From Fremontodendron californicum (taxonomy: Eukaryota; Streptophyta; Magnoliopsida; Malvales; Malvaceae), in contig JAULJL010000039.1 in the NCBI GenBank assembly GCA_030761205.1, forward strand, positions 9,946,001 through 10,010,000: a stretch of DNA of 64,000 nt, read 5' to 3'. Each line of letters opens with the position of its first letter. Positions within the stretch are counted from its first letter, which is position 1. A program made the position numbers and the translations under genes. Below the pieces are notes generated by a model, which saw nothing but the letters and a program-made list of their open reading frames with translations, was not told where the DNA came from and did no database searches. This document shows, piece after piece, positions 34,831 to 45,146 of the stretch.

Positions 34831-35358
34831 CTGTGGGAAGCATGGCAACAAGAAATTATAGGCAAAGCAACATAAGAATAAACTATAACATTTTCAACTT
34901 TAACTGGCCATCTGCAAAGCAGCATCAGTTTTCAGCAGCAATTTTATCAAATAATGCAGTTATGACATGTTATCTTTCAGGTATATCACAGCGTGAATCC
35001 AGATTTTATTCTCAAGGAAATGAGAAAACGATCTTGAAATATTCATCCAAAAAAATAACAGATTATAACTTTCGAAGGACCTTCATTTTACTTCTTGCCA
35101 TGCTTGTTCTGATAATCTCTCATGACTTAATACACAGGACTATCGGTATGCGGGGTTCATCTCTTGGTTAGCAAGGAAAGATTCTTCAACCAGGCATTTT
35201 AGAATTCCTATTCAAGTAAGAGCTTTTGCCTGTAGTACCACATCCTAAGCTTTACAGAGGGCTTAGACAAGGCAACACCCTATCCCTCCATCTCCCATGA
35301 GCTCCTCCCTCCTTTCAATAACACATGCATAAAACAAACATATAAATAAAAGACTCAC

Positions 35359-35425
35359 CTCCAGTGTGCACTGGAAAACAGCTTCAAATATGCGGGGAAC
35401 ATCATCTATCATTGCAGCTTTATAC
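35359..35425 (-). pseudogene. XPO1: XPO1 pseudogene exon 26
   Basis: 67 bases (YKAAMIDDVPRIFEAVFQCT...LE), joining in frame with exon 25. Open. Confidence 0.9.
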
Positions 35426-35996
35426 CTTCATGCATAAATAACAGGACCAAAATATAAGAATTGCAACGATTTGATACTAAAAGTGACAACAAGAATAATG
35501 AAACTAAAAGAAATGGCATTACTTCAGCAAGCACTAGCAAGATAAACAGAAGGTAAATGCTGCTATGTTTTAGGAACAAAGAAAACATTGCACTTAAACT
35601 TTAGTAACCAGTGAAGCTTAGAAGAGTTTCAATACAGCACTGATATGGTTCAGTGCATATGGGAATAAAGCACCAACATATAAAAATAAAACTATTTGCA
35701 TTTATAAGGGAATAAGAAAAAGATAGCTCTTTCAGCGGTATAATAACCAGTCTCAGCAGGATTAATGTGCAAAGACAACAAGGGCTTCCCATATGTTTTA
35801 GCTGGGCCTTCGAAGAAATATCAAACAAGAAACATACATGATTCTCTGGTATAACAAGCACTAGTAAGTAGTAACAAATCCATCCTACCCTCAACATCTG
35901 AAGGATCAAAAAGTGCTTCATGTACTCAACAAGTTGTTGATTAACGTCTGATATTACATCATATAAATCGAAGACTGTAAGCATTGGTTACCATAC

Positions 35997-36179
35997 TTAT
36001 TAATTATTGTAGCAAAAAGTGACGAAACTTCAGATTCTCTAGCATCAGGCAAATTCCTAGCGTAGTCACCAAGAACTAGATCCATCATTGGGGGCACAAA
36101 TTGTTTCCCAATTTGTGGTTGATCTTCTGCCTTGTCCAAAAATGTCTCAATGAGCTTAAGAGTCTCCCTCTTAACAGAT
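35997..36179 (-). pseudogene. XPO1: XPO1 pseudogene exon 25
   Basis: 183 bases (SVKRETLKLIETFLDKAEDQ...FATIIN), ending AATAA with donor GTATGG. Open. Confidence 0.9.
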
Positions 36180-36264
36180 CTGCTTCATAAAAGCGCATTA
36201 GATAAACAAGAAAGTTTTGGTTGAACCAAACAAACAAAAGCATGTCTGTAAAAATTGGTCTCAC

Positions 36265-36345
36265 CGTAGAAGTTTCACATAGGATGTTTTTGATGCAAAG
36301 GGTCCGCCTTCTGCAATACTATTTGATATAAGCTCACTGTACATT
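36265..36345 (-). pseudogene. XPO1: XPO1 pseudogene exon 24
   Basis: 81 bases (MYSELISNSIAEGGPFASKT...KLL with split codons at both ends), open, canonical sites. Confidence 0.9.
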
Positions 36346-36449
36346 CTGTTCAATTTATTACAGCACCATAAATTACCCATATTAGCAAGAAGGTTATTAC
36401 AATTCCATCATCAAACTTGCATTTTGAAGTACTAAATCAGAAATTTTAC

Positions 36450-36535
36450 CTGTATACATTAAGCATGTCCAGGAAGATCAAAGAAATCTGGGTTAAGAAA
36501 TATGTTCCAAGAGAACTGGCCACACTAGTATTTGT
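36450..36535 (-). pseudogene. XPO1: XPO1 pseudogene exon 23
   Basis: 86 bases (TNTSVASSLGTYFLTQISLI...NVY plus two bases), open, canonical sites. Confidence 0.9.
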
Positions 36536-36936
36536 CTGCAAAGTGAAAAGACTCATTCTAAGTCTTAATAAATCCCAATAAGCATTGAATTATAACCACC
36601 GCATGTACATCAGAAATATCAAGTCTGCGAGGAAAGACTAGCACTAATCCACCACCAAGAATCCAGTCAACAGATACACGGACATAAACCATTAAATTAT
36701 CATAGCAATCAAGAATCCTCCCTCCATATAAACGACAAACTTTCAAGAATGAACTACCATTTAAATTTCAACTCTTTATTTTGTACAATGCAAAAGAAAC
36801 TGGACAGAAAAACATAGTTTATCTTTCAGCAAAAGGCAGGTCCCTGCCTACAATATGAAAAATTAACTAGGTGCATTACACTCTAAAAATTCAACAAAAG
36901 AAATGAAGAAAACGCTACATGTGAAAATAAAAGTAC

Positions 36937-37026
36937 CTGCAAAATGTTTAGCACAGTTCTTGTCACGTCTTGATCTTTAAGGAAGTCAACACTTTAGCGT
37001 GCCTGCCCTATAATTTTAACCCATTT
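36937..37026 (-). pseudogene. XPO1: XPO1 pseudogene exon 22 (nonsense)
   Basis: 30 codons: KWVKIIGQAR, then TAA (usually Gln or His), then SVDFLKDQDVTRTVLNILQ. Canonical sites. Confidence 0.9.
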
Positions 37027-37155
37027 CTGCATAACAAGCAACATCATAAGAAACAGGCTACCAGCACAAGCTCACCAGATTTGCATGCAATGCCACAGAC
37101 ACATGCATACATAGGAGAGCAATAAAAAGTAAATGTTCCTTTACGAATGACAAAC

Positions 37156-37236
37156 CTGATTGGGGAGTTCCATCAGTCTCTGCAAATATTCGTCCCTCTT
37201 GTGAGGATCAGGTTCCGCTTGAATCATATGACCAAT
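37156..37236 (-). pseudogene. XPO1: XPO1 pseudogene exon 21
   Basis: 27 codons (IGHMIQAEPDPHKRDEYLQR...PNQ), open, canonical sites. Confidence 0.9.
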
Positions 37237-37341
37237 CTGAAATTTAAAATTTTAAAAAAGAAAGGGAAAAAATGAACTCATCCAGCAACGGAATAGACAT
37301 GCAAAGATCTTAAAGAGTACAGGCATGGAAAAGAGGCATAC

Positions 37342-37440
37342 AGATTCATAAAATGTATGAATCTGATGAGGCTCTAGATCAGCGACTGTTGTTGCAAGAG
37401 CAGATAGAAGTTCAGACACAAATGGTTCATTTTCTCCAAC
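37342..37440 (-). pseudogene. XPO1: XPO1 pseudogene exon 20
   Basis: 33 codons (VGENEPFVSELLSALATTVA...FYES), open, canonical sites. Confidence 0.9.
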
Positions 37441-37537
37441 CTGAATTCACAAGATACAGTTCATCAATATAACAGGTTTTGACATAATATATATATGTAT
37501 AAGAACCATAGAAGGCAAAGACGAAAGTAGATGATAC

Positions 37538-37603
37538 CTGCACAATCAGGAATTTTCGCTTGCATTTCTGAACAATTTTCAAGAACGTGTCACAGGCCAT
37601 ATC
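37538..37603 (-). pseudogene. XPO1: XPO1 pseudogene exon 19
   Basis: 22 codons (DMACDTFLKIVQKCKRKFLI...VQ), open, canonical sites. Confidence 0.9.
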
Positions 37604-37900
37604 CTGAAGCGCCCAACACGTTATATTAAGATAGTATGAATTAATAGCCACAATCTTGTATAATCATCATCATCAGTAGCAAAATCATAAAATAATTAGA
37701 TGATCATAAACAAAAGTAGATAAAAGGCAAAATTCAACTTAATGTGTACTTTTAATTACACTTTGCAAAACATGTTAACCAATAATATACTACAATAACA
37801 AGAAAATCAGCAATGTTAAGTATACAAGTGTTTTCACCATTGAATTATCTGATCTAACATTTCAGAAGATAAAACTTATATTGTTTCCCAATGATTTTAC

Positions 37901-38010
37901 CTGAACTCCTGGATGTTTTTTCGTGCATGAACTCAAACAACTTATTAACAACAGTTTTTAGGAACTTCCAGTGAGCCCTTAAAAACCTTGGATACTGTCC
38001 AACAACATAC
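37901..38010 (-). pseudogene. XPO1: XPO1 pseudogene exon 18 (acceptor lost, +1 base)
   Basis: The expected acceptor TTTGCAG reads TTTGCGG, so the AG is gone. The exon reads YVVGQYPRFLRAHWKFLKTV to FEFMHE and then has one extra A in an A run, putting THPGVQ out of frame (110 bases instead of 109). Confidence 0.88.
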
Positions 38011-38278
38011 CCGCAAACAAAACCATTAACAAACATTAAATTAAGACTAGCGATTTTAAAATATAGCATGCAGAAGAAGACCAGCAGTTAAGTTCCTTTA
38101 AGCTCCAACAGTCACCAATAATAACATGCCACACTAAAAGTGCTCAAAAAAGCCATGCCGTTCAAATAAAAGTACAGGTTGTAAAAACAAATGTGGCATG
38201 CTTTAAATGGTAACTGCAGTAGTCCAGAGAGAAACCAACATAGACAGTCCACATACTCTTGAAATTATATATTCTTAC

Positions 38279-38376
38279 ATAATGTTACTAGCAATAACAG
38301 CTTTATTGTCTTTTCCTTTAGTGTTTTCACACAAATTCAGCAAATCACGAATGACCATTACCAGAAACCTGTTCTC
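38279..38376 (-). pseudogene. XPO1: XPO1 pseudogene exon 17
   Basis: 98 bases (ENRFLVMVIRDLLNLCENTK...SNI plus two bases), donor GTAAGA. Open. Asn replaces the usual Ile before TK. Confidence 0.9.
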
Positions 38377-38594
38377 CTGCCATGAGCACCAAACACGTTA
38401 ACTAATATCAGCAAAAAGCATACAAGGGAGAAGGAGCTAGCAACTCATGCAAGTGTATGCATATGTATCTACATCAGATCATGTCAGGCATTGTTTTCAG
38501 TGTCCAGAAGCAAACACATCATTAGTTCCCGATAACTTCTTTCTTCCATCAGTGAGCTTGTGGCTAAAATTTCTTGGTCTAGACAGAAGGATAC

Positions 38595-38705
38595 CTGCTC
38601 TTCCAACATGGAACCAGAAATCGATCCTATTGCCCAGCATAATGTGTTCAAATTATTCCAAGTCCAATCCTCACCGCTAAATTGCTTGCTTAATTTCTTT
38701 AGCAT
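38595..38705 (-). pseudogene. XPO1: XPO1 pseudogene exon 16 (NES-groove cysteine)
   Basis: 37 codons including WNNLNTLCWAIGSISGSM. The Cys of NTLCWAIG is the export-signal-groove residue targeted by leptomycin B in functional exportin-1. It is still encoded. Open, canonical sites. Confidence 0.92.
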
Positions 38706-39154
38706 CTGTATTACCTAGATAATGAAACAAATCCAAATTGAATCATATAAGTAAAAATTCAGCCATATGCTTTAGAGAAGAATGATCAAACAGAAACTAA
38801 TTAATGCTTAAGATCCCCAGAGAAAATAAAAAAACTAAATCCAAGACTGAACTATTATAGAAAGAGGACTCTTTAATTCTCCCCAGATTCTCAGAATTTG
38901 AAAGTTGACTTCCTTTTTTTCTCTGATAATTCCTGTGTTTGCCATTACATTAGTGATATCATATGCAAAAGAACGTTTACACGCCAATTGCTGTAGTTAT
39001 TTAGAGAAGATAAAGGAAATAGAGTGAGGAAAATTTTCATTTTATTAGTAAACACAATGCACAACTAGCCTCAGCAAAATAGGTCAGAAAGCAGTACATA
39101 ACATAATCTAAGTTTTAGAAAACAGAAAACTATAAATGTCTCGTAGTGCTATAC

Positions 39155-39214
39155 CTGCTTTTCAGTATCCTCATGATCTAGGTGAGACAAATAGATCAAT
39201 GTCTCCCTCATGAT
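39155..39214 (-). pseudogene. XPO1: XPO1 pseudogene exon 15
   Basis: 20 codons (IMRETLIYLSHLDHEDTEKQ), open. The preceding intron has a 39-bp tandem duplication (39419-39496). Confidence 0.9.
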
Positions 39215-39418
39215 CTGCAACATATAACTTTATTAACAATGGAATCCAGGAGAAAACAACTAATTCAAAAATATATATATATATATAAAAGATAATACCA
39301 AAACATAACCTTCTAAAACATAAGCTGTTCGGATAATAAAGCTTTTGAAGTATTTGTTTCCACATATCAAGTGCAGCATATTGTTCAGAAGATAAAAAGA
39401 AATTTTAATTTACAGGCA

Positions 39419-39496
39419 TCTTCAGACAAAAGACATACACACAAAGTAAATATCTTATCTTCAGACAAAAGACATACACACAAAGTAAATATCTTA
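39419..39496 (+). repeat. 39-bp perfect tandem duplication in XPO1 intron
   Basis: TCTTCAGACAAAAGACATAC occurs twice, 39 bp apart, each followed by ACACAAAGTAAATATCTTA. The copies are identical, so the duplication is recent. Confidence 0.93.
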
Positions 39497-39704
39497 CTAG
39501 ATGAAGTTTAAATAATGGCAAGAAGAAAAATACTAAAATTGACCTAAGAAGAAATTACAATCTATCATTCAATCCAGTTAGCCATAATTAGTCGATACAT
39601 TTTTTGGGGAGTAAAAGATTAAGCCCTCATGTATGGGAAATAGATTTCATAAAAGTTAGTCATCTACATTAAGCATCACAAATTTGATATCAGAGATTTA
39701 TCAC

Positions 39705-39908
39705 CTTATACTGAACAAGAACATCATTGTCTTTCATCGTCTCTCGAACAATATTGCCATTTTCGTCTTCAACTATCAAAACCTCCTCAGGCTTAGCCAT
39801 ACGACAAATCATGAGCATTCTCAACTTCGACATTGTACCAGCATAAAGTTGTCGTCGTTGCAGAAGCTGGGCACCAAGGCCATCAAGCATGCCAGGAAGC
39901 AAAGGCAC
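39705..39908 (-). pseudogene. XPO1: XPO1 pseudogene exon 14
   Basis: 68 codons including RMAKPEEVLIVEDENGNIVR, the acidic HEAT 9 loop that regulates cargo release in live exportin-1. Open, canonical sites. Confidence 0.92.
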
Positions 39909-40487
39909 CTGCAGGATTCAATTCATTGACAAGAAATGAGCGACCCTTCCACAGTAATCTAGAAATGGCAAATCTTTTAGTAATTCAACATTCACAAACA
40001 AATACAGCCAACAACATCTATTTACAAAAATAATCACAAAATGCTGTAGTGCTATATAGAGTTAACAATACCAATTCCACATCAATTTCCACAGACAGGT
40101 AGAAAAACATTTAAAAAAAAAAAGACAAACAAAAAGACATATCTTTAGTCATCCATCTAAACATGCAAAAACAAGTAGATCAATATGAGTTCAACATGAT
40201 TATTTTTTTGCACACTTTCTAATATATATCATTGCTGGATTTGAGGGCAATAATAAGTATGCACCCTATGCCATTTGTTTCGAGTTGGCACACCTCAGAC
40301 AAGAACCCAGAAAAGAAGATAGGAGGAAGATTTTGCCAAAAAGGTGGCTAAAAGAAAAACTGTTATAATACGTGCTGCACATAGACTTGATAACACTTGA
40401 GCTAGAATGGAGATTCTCAGTAGTTTTCACCATTCCAAATCCTTTACAACAAATGGCTTTAAAGTAAACATAGAATAATCCTGATAC

Positions 40488-40586
40488 CTGCAGTCCCATC
40501 ATGTTTGCAGTTACTGCAGGATTATCCAAGTTATGATATGCATCAAATAGCTCCAAGACAAAAGGGTTCCAATAGTCCAAGCAAAC
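40488..40586 (-). pseudogene. XPO1: XPO1 pseudogene exon 13
   Basis: 33 codons (VCLDYWNPFVLELFDAYHNL...GLQ), open, canonical sites. Confidence 0.9.
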
Positions 40587-40706
40587 CTATTTAACCGGAA
40601 GATAAGCAACATAATATTTCAGAAACTAAGTTCCAAAAGGTTAAAAAAGGAACAAGCAGATACAACAAATAATTCACAAATAAAGGATATCAAATTGCCA
40701 TGATAC

Positions 40707-40814
40707 CTTAAAGACCTCTGTATCATCCACATAAGGTATGTTGATAAGGTATTCCAGACCCACTAACAGTGCAGCAATATTTTCTTGTGCGGTCTCTAGC
40801 ACCCAAATGTGAAA
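40707..40814 (-). pseudogene. XPO1: XPO1 pseudogene exon 12
   Basis: 36 codons (FHIWVLETAQENIAALLVGL...TEVFK), open. A Trp stands where Arg is usual in FHIRVLE. Confidence 0.9.
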
Positions 40815-41136
40815 CTATAAACAAAGAACAATTTTAGCAACATAATCATCAAAAACACCAACTGCAACCAAGTATCAAATTTAGTAACATTTTAAGCTTG
40901 ATCAATCCAATATTTAACAATATGTTAATCAGAAAGGAAAAAAAAAATCAACTGTAAAAATCATGATATTAGAACAACAATATTTGTAATTTGGATCATT
41001 CTTTGCATCAAAACGCATATAGGCACCCATCAACCACATCAGACTCGAGAGTTAGTGGGTACTAAACCAACCATATCACTCGTTAACCATCTTTCACCTT
41101 ATGATCAGGAGCTTGGTTGATTTATAGGCAACTTAC

Positions 41137-41181
41137 CTTGTAGAATGACGTGAAGAACAGTGCCAAATTCTGAATGAATGC
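41137..41181 (-). pseudogene. XPO1: XPO1 pseudogene exon 11
   Basis: 15 codons (AFIQNLALFFTSFYK), open, canonical sites. Confidence 0.88.
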
Positions 41182-41264
41182 CTGGAGCAATAACATAAAT
41201 GAATGAGTTTACATAGACAAAATTTAAGCATATCAAAATGTACGCCAGATAGGAAAACATATAC

Positions 41265-41327
41265 CTGTTCCTAACTGGTTCCATGTGCACAAGCCTCAGG
41301 GATGTTTGTAGTTGGTGGGAGGATGGT
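41265..41327 (-). pseudogene. XPO1: XPO1 pseudogene exon 10 (nonsense)
   Basis: 21 codons (TILPPTTNIPEACAHGTS, then TAG, then EQ). The stop replaces the first Glu of the conserved SEEQ. Confidence 0.9.
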
Positions 41328-41529
41328 CTAAAAACATCACCCACATAATAACCACAGAATAAAAGGAAAAGAAAGAAAAACACAACAAAGAAAAGAAACA
41401 TCAAATCTACATATAGACACAATAAAATTTAAATAAAAAAAAAATGAGCCTTAAAGAAAATGTACAGATCTGCAAACCTAAGTTCTAAGCAGGAATCTCA
41501 ATGAACTTATAAAGCACATGCTGACACAC

Positions 41530-41590
41530 CTGCAACTGGACCATGAGTATATTGTACATTATAGTAGTCCCCAAAATTTAAGGCAGCAAC
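41530..41590 (-). pseudogene. XPO1: XPO1 pseudogene exon 9 (17-base deletion)
   Basis: 61 bases where 78 are expected. It reads VAALNFGDYYNVQ and then, out of frame, ILMVQLQ. The lost segment would encode YVKMYN or similar. The breakpoint lies at GTACAATAT, consistent with deletion between short direct repeats. Confidence 0.88.
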
Positions 41591-41696
41591 CTGCAATCAT
41601 CCATAAACATAATAAATAAAGCACTGCATTCTTAGATTGCCAACAACACAACTTTATTCCATTTAGGGAAAAAAAAAAAATTTTAAAAAAAATTAC

Positions 41697-41765
41697 CTCT
41701 GTTAGACATTGGAGGGTGAGATTGCGATATGACGGCACAGGGAAAAATTTTACGAGGCTTTCCAG
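41697..41765 (-). pseudogene. XPO1: XPO1 pseudogene exon 8
   Basis: 23 codons (LESLVKFFPVPSYRNLTLQC...TE), open, canonical sites. Confidence 0.9.
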
Positions 41766-41896
41766 CTATAAGACACATCAACACAGCATGAGTGTGAAAT
41801 AAATGATAACAATAATAAATAAAAACAACTTTATCAAAAAGTTGCATGCACAACACATTGACAGCTAAGTCATTTGAGAAATGAATAATTATTTAC

Positions 41897-42035
41897 CAAT
41901 GTTGATTCAAAAATATAGCCCAGAGGAATCCACGAAAGATACGCATGCAAGGTGGATAGCGTAGCCCGTATAAGGTCTGTTCTCTGAGAAGCTGATAGTA
42001 TGTACAAGCATAACTCATGAATGAGTTGAAACTCA
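41897..42035 (-). pseudogene. XPO1: XPO1 pseudogene exon 7
   Basis: 139 bases (EFQLIHELCLYILSASQRTD...IFESTL), open, canonical sites. The preceding intron holds the 42358-42522 MITE. Confidence 0.9.
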
Positions 42036-42357
42036 CTGTAGAAACAAATACAAAATTTAGCAAGATGAATTGCAGAAAAAACAAACGAATAACAAATATA
42101 AACCTTGCTTGGAAGAATAAAGTCATCACCGGTGAGGCCTTACACTCCTTAATACAGAGCAGCAAATATTATGATTAATAATAGAATGTTAATGAGAGAC
42201 CTTCAACCCTTTTCTTTGTACCAACAAAAAGATGAGATCTTCAATAAATTATAGTTCATTTAACAGTTTTTACATGTAGATTAAAAACAATCTGGACATT
42301 GGTAGCTTAGAGAGGACGAGCTTGATATTTAAGGGTGGGGGTCATTTTGGTCCTGTT

Positions 42358-42522
42358 CAGGGATTTAAATTGCGGTCGCGGACGCGTTTTCGGTCGCGTT
42401 GTATTTATCGCGGTTGCGGATGTAATGAATGTTACCGCGGTCAATTGCGGTAAATATCGGCCGCGAATATCGGCGGCGGAGGGAGCCACAGCGTCGCGTT
42501 GCGGCCGCTATTTAAATCCCTG
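42358..42522. mobile_element. hAT-type MITE (165 bp) in XPO1 intron 6, CGCGG-rich
   Basis: The termini CAGGGATTTAAATTGCGG and its near-complement ending ATTTAAATCCCTG pair. The flanking 8-bp duplication GTCCTGTT (42350-42357 and 42523-42530) is perfect. The interior is unusually GC-rich for this region, with many CGCGG/GCGGC units. Confidence 0.92.
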
Positions 42523-43035
42523 GTCCTGTTCCTTTTCGGACCTGTTTTTCACTTACTGTTTGAACCAATCTCAGATGCTGTTGCAAATTTACCATGCAAG
42601 CCATGAGTAAGCCCAATATCATATGTCGACATGCGAACACAAATCATATTTTCCCAAACATGCCATGTCCGCTCATTATTGTTGTTAATATGATCCTGAC
42701 ATGGGGCATATCCAAGGGCAGACAGATGTGCCAGAAATTTAATCAGAATTCTTTTTCAGACAAACTTTGATTTTCATATGAATCTGACAATTACTGACAA
42801 CTGAACTTTGGGCTTTTTCCATTCAAAATCAGGGGGGGGGGGGACACTATCAATCCGAGGACAGAAATTTTATACAACAGGAACAAAATACATAGATCTT
42901 ACCCATGAACATCCAAGAATTATACAGAACGGTAACATTTATAAAATAGAATCCAAAATGTAAACAAAAATCTCAACAATAAATATCCATAAAAGCATAA
43001 CCCTAATGATCTCAAAACAAGAAACATATTTTCAC

Positions 43036-43118
43036 CTGTTTAGTGACTGTTTAAGCTCTTTGATCTTTTGTTGAATCATTTCACCTCTTGAGAAATCAAA
43101 AACTTCTTCACTTAAAAG
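43036..43118 (-). pseudogene. XPO1: XPO1 pseudogene exon 6
   Basis: 83 bases (LLSEEVFDFSRGEMIQQKIK...SLN), ends in phase 2. Frame open within the exon. Confidence 0.88.
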
Positions 43119-43196
43119 CTGACCACAAAAAAGCTTGTGTTACCATCAGATTCTGCAACCAGTTTTACTAAGAAATAATTCTAATACAGAACTTAC

Positions 43197-43302
43197 TTTC
43201 AGTATTGCCATGCAATTCTTGCATATTGTTTCATTAGTTTTTGCAGCTGACAAGATCAGGAATGAAGCTTCGCTATCTAGCTGGCCAATCATGCTTTAAG
43301 AT
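43197..43302 (-). pseudogene. XPO1: XPO1 pseudogene exon 5 (nonsense and frameshift)
   Basis: 106 bases where 108 are expected. It reads ILKHDWPAR, then TAG in place of the conserved Trp, then RSFIPDLVS. Two bases are missing before AAKTNETICKNCMAILK, which shifts the frame. Splice sites remain canonical. Confidence 0.9.
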
Positions 43303-43565
43303 CTGTACATTCAGTAGGCATATATTTTTTAAGACTACAATTACCATATAAATGAATTTATTGTAGCCATTATTTTCCTCTCATTTTAGATTAAAGATGT
43401 AATACTTGTGAAACCTTCCAAGGAGAAATTCATAGAAACTTACCCGTAGGGTAACCAATGAGACAAAGAAATATCGAAATAGTATTTTTGGTGTTATAAC
43501 TTGTAAAGATTGCCATGATTAAAAAAATAAGAAGGAACAGATAAAACCCCAAGTGCATCATAATT

Positions 43566-43975
43566 TGATGCACTATAAATTGTTAGACAGCAATCAAATA
43601 ACAAAAATAAAAAGAGATTGTTGAGGAACGATAAAAAGAGGGATTCTAGAAGTTAGAAATCTTTCAAATCAGAAATATAATATTACGGGTGAATAATTAT
43701 CCTAAATACAAATTCCTAGGTTAGCATGTGACTTTTTAATGAGGTTTAGGCTTAAGATTATTTGAGCTTGGAAGATTGGGCTAGGTTTAATAATATTCTA
43801 ATAACCCTAGTATAGATAACCTAGAGATTTGTATTCAGGATGATTATTCAACCGTAATATTATATTTCAGATTTGAGAGGTTTCTAACTTCTAGAACCCC
43901 TCTTTTTATCGTTTCTCTTCAATCTCTTCTCAATTTTTGTTATTTGATTGCTGTCTGACAATTTCTACTGCATCA
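43566..43975 (+). repeat. Rearranged 5' LTR of chromovirus
   Basis: From about 43728 to 43975 it matches the last ~249 bp of the 3' LTR. The preceding 43566-43727 is not the LTR's 5' part; it is an inverted copy of the LTR's own 3' end (TGATGCACTATAAATTG corresponds to the complement of CAATTTCTACTGCATCA). The inverted copy is more divergent (roughly 12 percent by eye) than the two LTRs are from each other. Confidence 0.85.
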
Positions 43976-43978
43976 AAT

Positions 43979-43990
43979 TGGCATCAGAGC
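43979..43990 (+). promoter_or_regulatory. Primer-binding site of chromovirus
   Basis: TGGCATCAGAGC lies 3 bases after the 5' LTR. It matches the initiator-tRNA-Met primer site TGGTATCAGAGC with one mismatch. Confidence 0.85.
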
Positions 43991-43991
43991 T

Positions 43992-45140
43992 ATGGTTGGA
44001 CGTGGAAGAGACAGAGGTGGTAGAAGTAATCACAAGCAGCAAGAAGAGTTGGCTGAGTTGAGGCGTATGATTGAAGATTTGACACGGGTAGTATTTACTC
44101 TACAGTGACAAGAACCAATAGGAGCTCGTATGGAGATCCGAAAGGCAACCGTGACCCTGTAGACATTCTAGAAGGTGGTCTGGAGGATGATAGTGAAAAT
44201 GAAAAAGAAGAAAACCCCTTTCATAATGCAGAACCAGCAAATCAGGGGGTGCAAAGGGGATTGGAGGAGCAGTTGATACGAGCCTTGGATCTAAACGGTG
44301 GTGGAATCAAAATTGAAGTTGCTGACTTCTTTGGGAAATTGCATGCCGAAGATTATTTAGATTGGGAGGCTAGTTTGGAGAATTATTTTGAATAGAAACC
44401 AATGACAGAAGCTAGGAATGTGCTGTTTGTGAAATTCAAATTAAAAGGGACTACACTTCAATGGTGGAAGAGAGTTGAAGAGCAGTGAGTGCGACAGGGA
44501 AAACAAAAAATCAGCACATGGGAGCACATGAAAGCAAAAATGAGGAAACAATTTCTGCCTGCTGATTATGCAATGGAGTTATATGAGAGATTCCACTCGT
44601 TGAAGCAAAATAGTAGGACGGTAGAGGAGTAAACTTCGGAGTTTAATAATTTGTCTATAAGGGTTGGTTTAAATGAGACAAATGAACAAATGACCTCCCA
44701 CTATCTTGCTGGTTTGAACCAATCTGTTAGGGATGAAAGTAGTTCGTCTATTTAACCTTGAAGATAGTCGACAATACGCTTTGATGGCCGAAAAACGGGT
44801 GTTACGTTATGGTGCTAGGAGACCGATGTTTGGCAGAATCGGTGGGACCTCACAAGGCACTATTGATACTGCTCAGGGATTTCGGAGTGATCAAATAGCC
44901 CTGAGAAGTGGAAGAGGGGGTGGCCCACAAAGCGTAATAAGTGGAGGGAGTGTAGCTCAGTTTGAAAGAAATGACAAGGGAAAAAATGTTGTCAGATTTG
45001 GATAGCAAAACAGTGCTGGATCGGGTGCTCTAAAATTAGGCGACGGATCACAGATTCGCTGTTTCACTTGTGGTGAAAGAGGGCATAGTTCTTAGAAATG
45101 CCCACACAGAAGAATTAACCTTGCTGAAGGGGAAAAATGA
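43992..45140 (+). pseudogene. Chromovirus gag
   Basis: It starts with ATG at 43992 (MVGRGRDRGGRSNHKQQEEL) and meets TGA at 44106-44108. Shifted frames continue with VADFFGKLHAEDYLDWEASL, then LKGTTLQWWKR and FNNLSIRVGLNETNEQMTSH, the capsid-like core of plant Ty3 gag. A zinc knuckle CFTCGERGHSS-stop-KC lies at about 45058-45100. Several stops and frameshifts. Confidence 0.8.
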
Positions 45141-45146
45141 GAAGAG

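Noticed and set aside
35601..36746. Open frames in exportin introns (for example 35601-35984, 36558-36746)
   Set aside because: They are intronic, lack conserved motifs and cross splice sites placed by homology.
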